A stretch of 7,403 nt of DNA from an uncultured Lachnospiraceae bacterium (GTDB lineage Bacteria; Bacillota; Clostridia; Lachnospirales; Lachnospiraceae). Of this stretch, positions 6,526 to 7,403 are shown in pieces. The stretch spans positions 1 to 7,403 of the forward strand of contig CADBTX010000071.1 in NCBI GenBank assembly GCA_902797705.1, written 5' to 3'. The notes under the pieces were generated by a model, which worked only from the letters and a program-made list of their open reading frames with translations, made no database searches and was not told where the DNA came from. The stretch's first letter is position 1. The number at the start of each line of letters is the position of its first letter. The translations under genes were made by a program, and so were the position numbers.

Positions 6526-7170
6526 TCAATCCTTATCGCTAATCCCGCGCTCCAAAAGAAGACCGGCAACAAGCACTCTGTAGGAATCGGATATCTTCAA
6601 CAGCCTGAATCCGCACCTGATATTGCCGTCCTCATCCAGAAGGGAGTAGCGCCAGTTACCCTGTATCCTTACCTTCTGACCGTCATCGGAGTCAAACATT
6701 ATGGTCACCAGCTCATTCTCTTTGAATCTGTCCTTAAAGGAGCCGTCCGGGAATACTATCCCTATGCCGCTCTTTGAAACGTCATGTATCATCCCCATAT
6801 AGAGGGTGTTCATATCTTCGAAATGACAGGAAGCCGCATCCTCGTAGAGGATACGCAGTTCATCCCTCTGTCTTTTCACCGTCAGCATCTCAATATACTG
6901 AATGGCGTAAGTATTGTAATTATCGTCAAAGCTTATGGCCACATCATCTATGGTCACGTTTTTTCCGTACTCATTCAGGTAGGAAAGGCAGTAAGTTATG
7001 TCTTCATTAAGCAATATGGGGATCCTGTTCTCATCATAGGCACAGGTGGTGACTAAGATATCATCAAGTCCCTCCATCTGATCCAGGGCGGTAACAAGCA
7101 TCTTTATACTGGGATCAAGCTCACAGGTGATGGTTATCTCTGTTCCCTTTTTAACATTGTTTAACTGCAT
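6526..7170 (-). CDS. PilZ-domain cyclic-di-GMP receptor with YcgR-like N-terminal region
   Basis: A 214-residue soluble protein with no signal peptide or membrane segment. The C-terminal half is a PilZ domain (about 97-205). The c-di-GMP binding motif RxxxR is R102-D-E-L-R106, and the D/NxSxxG motif is D130-V-S-K-S-G135, both complete, so binding is likely. Residues 1-95 form a beta-rich region placed like the N-terminal domain of YcgR-type flagellar-brake proteins; this match is by architecture and general look, not by a search. Proteins of this kind change motility or surface behaviour when c-di-GMP rises, but no flagellar gene is nearby, so the target is unknown. The ATG has AGGGAG 5 nt upstream. 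The gene is first in an operon with hslO. Confidence 0.9.
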   Translation of the reverse strand: MQLNNVKKGTEITITCELDPSIKMLVTALDQMEGLDDILVTTCAYDENRIPILLNEDITYCLSYLNEYGKNVTIDDVAISFDDNYNTYAIQYIEMLTVKRQRDELRILYEDAASCHFEDMNTLYMGMIHDVSKSGIGIVFPDGSFKDRFKENELVTIMFDSDDGQKVRIQGNWRYSLLDEDGNIRCGFRLLKISDSYRVLVAGLLLERGISDKD

Positions 7171-7204
7171 GGCAACTCCCTGAAAGGAAAAAAATCTTTC
7201 ACTC

Positions 7205-7233
7205 AGTATACAATAAAAGACCTGATTTTGGAA
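7205..7233 (-). promoter_or_regulatory. Probable promoter of the PilZ-hslO operon
   Basis: On the minus strand there is a good -10 box TATACT (7210-7205) with a weak -35 candidate TTCCAA (7233-7228) at 17-bp spacing. Transcription would start near 7198, giving a leader of about 28 nt. It lies between the preceding terminator and the PilZ gene, where a promoter is required. The -10 assignment is more secure than the -35. Confidence 0.45.
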
Positions 7234-7250
7234 GTACGGCGGTCACGCGG

Positions 7251-7286
7251 AAATACAAAAGGAGGCAGGGAAGAGTCCCTGCCTCC
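7251..7286 (-). terminator. Rho-independent terminator of the right-edge gene
   Basis: A perfect 11-bp stem, GGAGGCAGGGA with TCCCTGCCTCC (7261-7286), around a 4-nt loop. Read on the minus strand it is followed by TTTTGTATTT (7260-7251). It begins 23 nt after the stop codon of the partial minus-strand gene at the right edge and so insulates the PilZ operon from it. Confidence 0.9.
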
Positions 7287-7309
7287 GGATATCACTTGAG
7301 AAAAAGAGA

Positions 7310-7402
7310 TCAATATACATCCTTCCACTCAGCGATGTTTTCAGGATTGAACTGGAACGGAGGTCCAAGGATGATCTCTGATCCGCCGTCACCTGCATCT
7401 GC
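7310..7402 (-). CDS. C-terminal end (30 codons) of an unidentified protein, possibly a substrate-binding protein
   Basis: The minus strand is open from the right edge to a TGA at 7312-7310. The encoded tail runs ADAGDGGSEI, ILGPPFQFNP, ENIAEWKDVY. A coding reading is supported by codon use like that of its neighbours and by the strong terminator placed 23 nt after the stop. The GPPFQFNPENIAEW ending reminds me of the C-termini of sugar-type periplasmic-binding lipoproteins of ABC transporters in Clostridia, but 30 residues are too few to assign a function. The start and most of the gene are outside the window. Confidence 0.7.
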   Translation of the reverse strand, partial: ADAGDGGSEIILGPPFQFNPENIAEWKDVY

Positions 7403-7403
7403 A

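Noticed and set aside
6519..6572. Upstream in-frame ATG for hslO at 6572, giving 307 residues
   Set aside because: The extra 18 residues (MLPVFFWSAGLAIRIDRY) match nothing in the family, and they are read from the end of the PilZ gene. The ATG at 6518 gives the standard Hsp33 N-terminus.
5875..7056. Plus-strand frames opposite hslO and the PilZ gene (5875-6081, 6264-6542, 6454-6777, 6774-7010, 6784-7056), and the minus-strand frame 4862-5119 opposite nadE
   Set aside because: All lie antisense to genes with recognised motifs and have no ribosome binding sites or family features.
1..7403. CRISPR array, transposase, phage, toxin-antitoxin or other defence system
   Set aside because: No regularly spaced repeats, no mobile-element proteins and no unexplained large reading frame are present. 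AddAB interacts with phage DNA in general, but it is a housekeeping recombination enzyme.

Overview
The window looks like a stretch of core chromosome from an anaerobic Firmicute of class Clostridia, most likely family Lachnospiraceae. This rests on protein character (AddAB rather than RecBCD, the short NH3-dependent NadE with a Firmicute-type NTCNASEDYIGYSTKYGDAAGDFSP signature, an Hsp33 of about 289 residues, a YcgR-like PilZ protein), on the moderate GC content with heavy use of AGG, AGA and ATA codons, and on purine-rich Shine-Dalgarno sites. No genus can be named from the sequence alone.

Layout. The left half (1-4353) is a minus-strand operon for double-strand-break processing: addB (4353-1033), overlapped by 17 bp by the start of addA (1049 leftwards, cut by the window edge). 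A good sigma-A promoter (TTGAAC, 17 bp, TATAAT) sits 52 bp upstream of addB. Next is a 397-bp divergent intergenic region (4354-4750). It holds an 82-bp GC-rich palindromic element that can fold as a three-way junction, an 18-bp palindrome, AT-rich sequence, and a near-consensus plus-strand promoter. That promoter drives a tRNA-Arg(ACG) gene (4751-4824), which ends in a strong intrinsic terminator.

Only 38 bp after the terminator, nadE (4902-5660, plus strand) encodes NAD synthetase. It converges on, and overlaps by 12 bp, a minus-strand two-gene operon made of a PilZ-domain cyclic-di-GMP receptor (7170-6526) and, 7 bp downstream, hslO encoding the redox chaperone Hsp33 (6518-5649). At the right edge the last 30 codons of another minus-strand gene are present, followed by a perfect 11-bp hairpin terminator that separates it from the PilZ operon.

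How they work together. AddA and AddB form one helicase-nuclease. NadE and Hsp33 touch redox physiology (cofactor supply and oxidative protein protection), but adjacency is the only evidence of a link. I do not see an undescribed multi-gene system. The points worth a second look are the structured intergenic repeat, a marked excess of the hexamer CTTAAG across the whole window, a C-A mismatch in the tRNA acceptor stem, the PilZ-Hsp33 coupling, and the unclear transcription of nadE.
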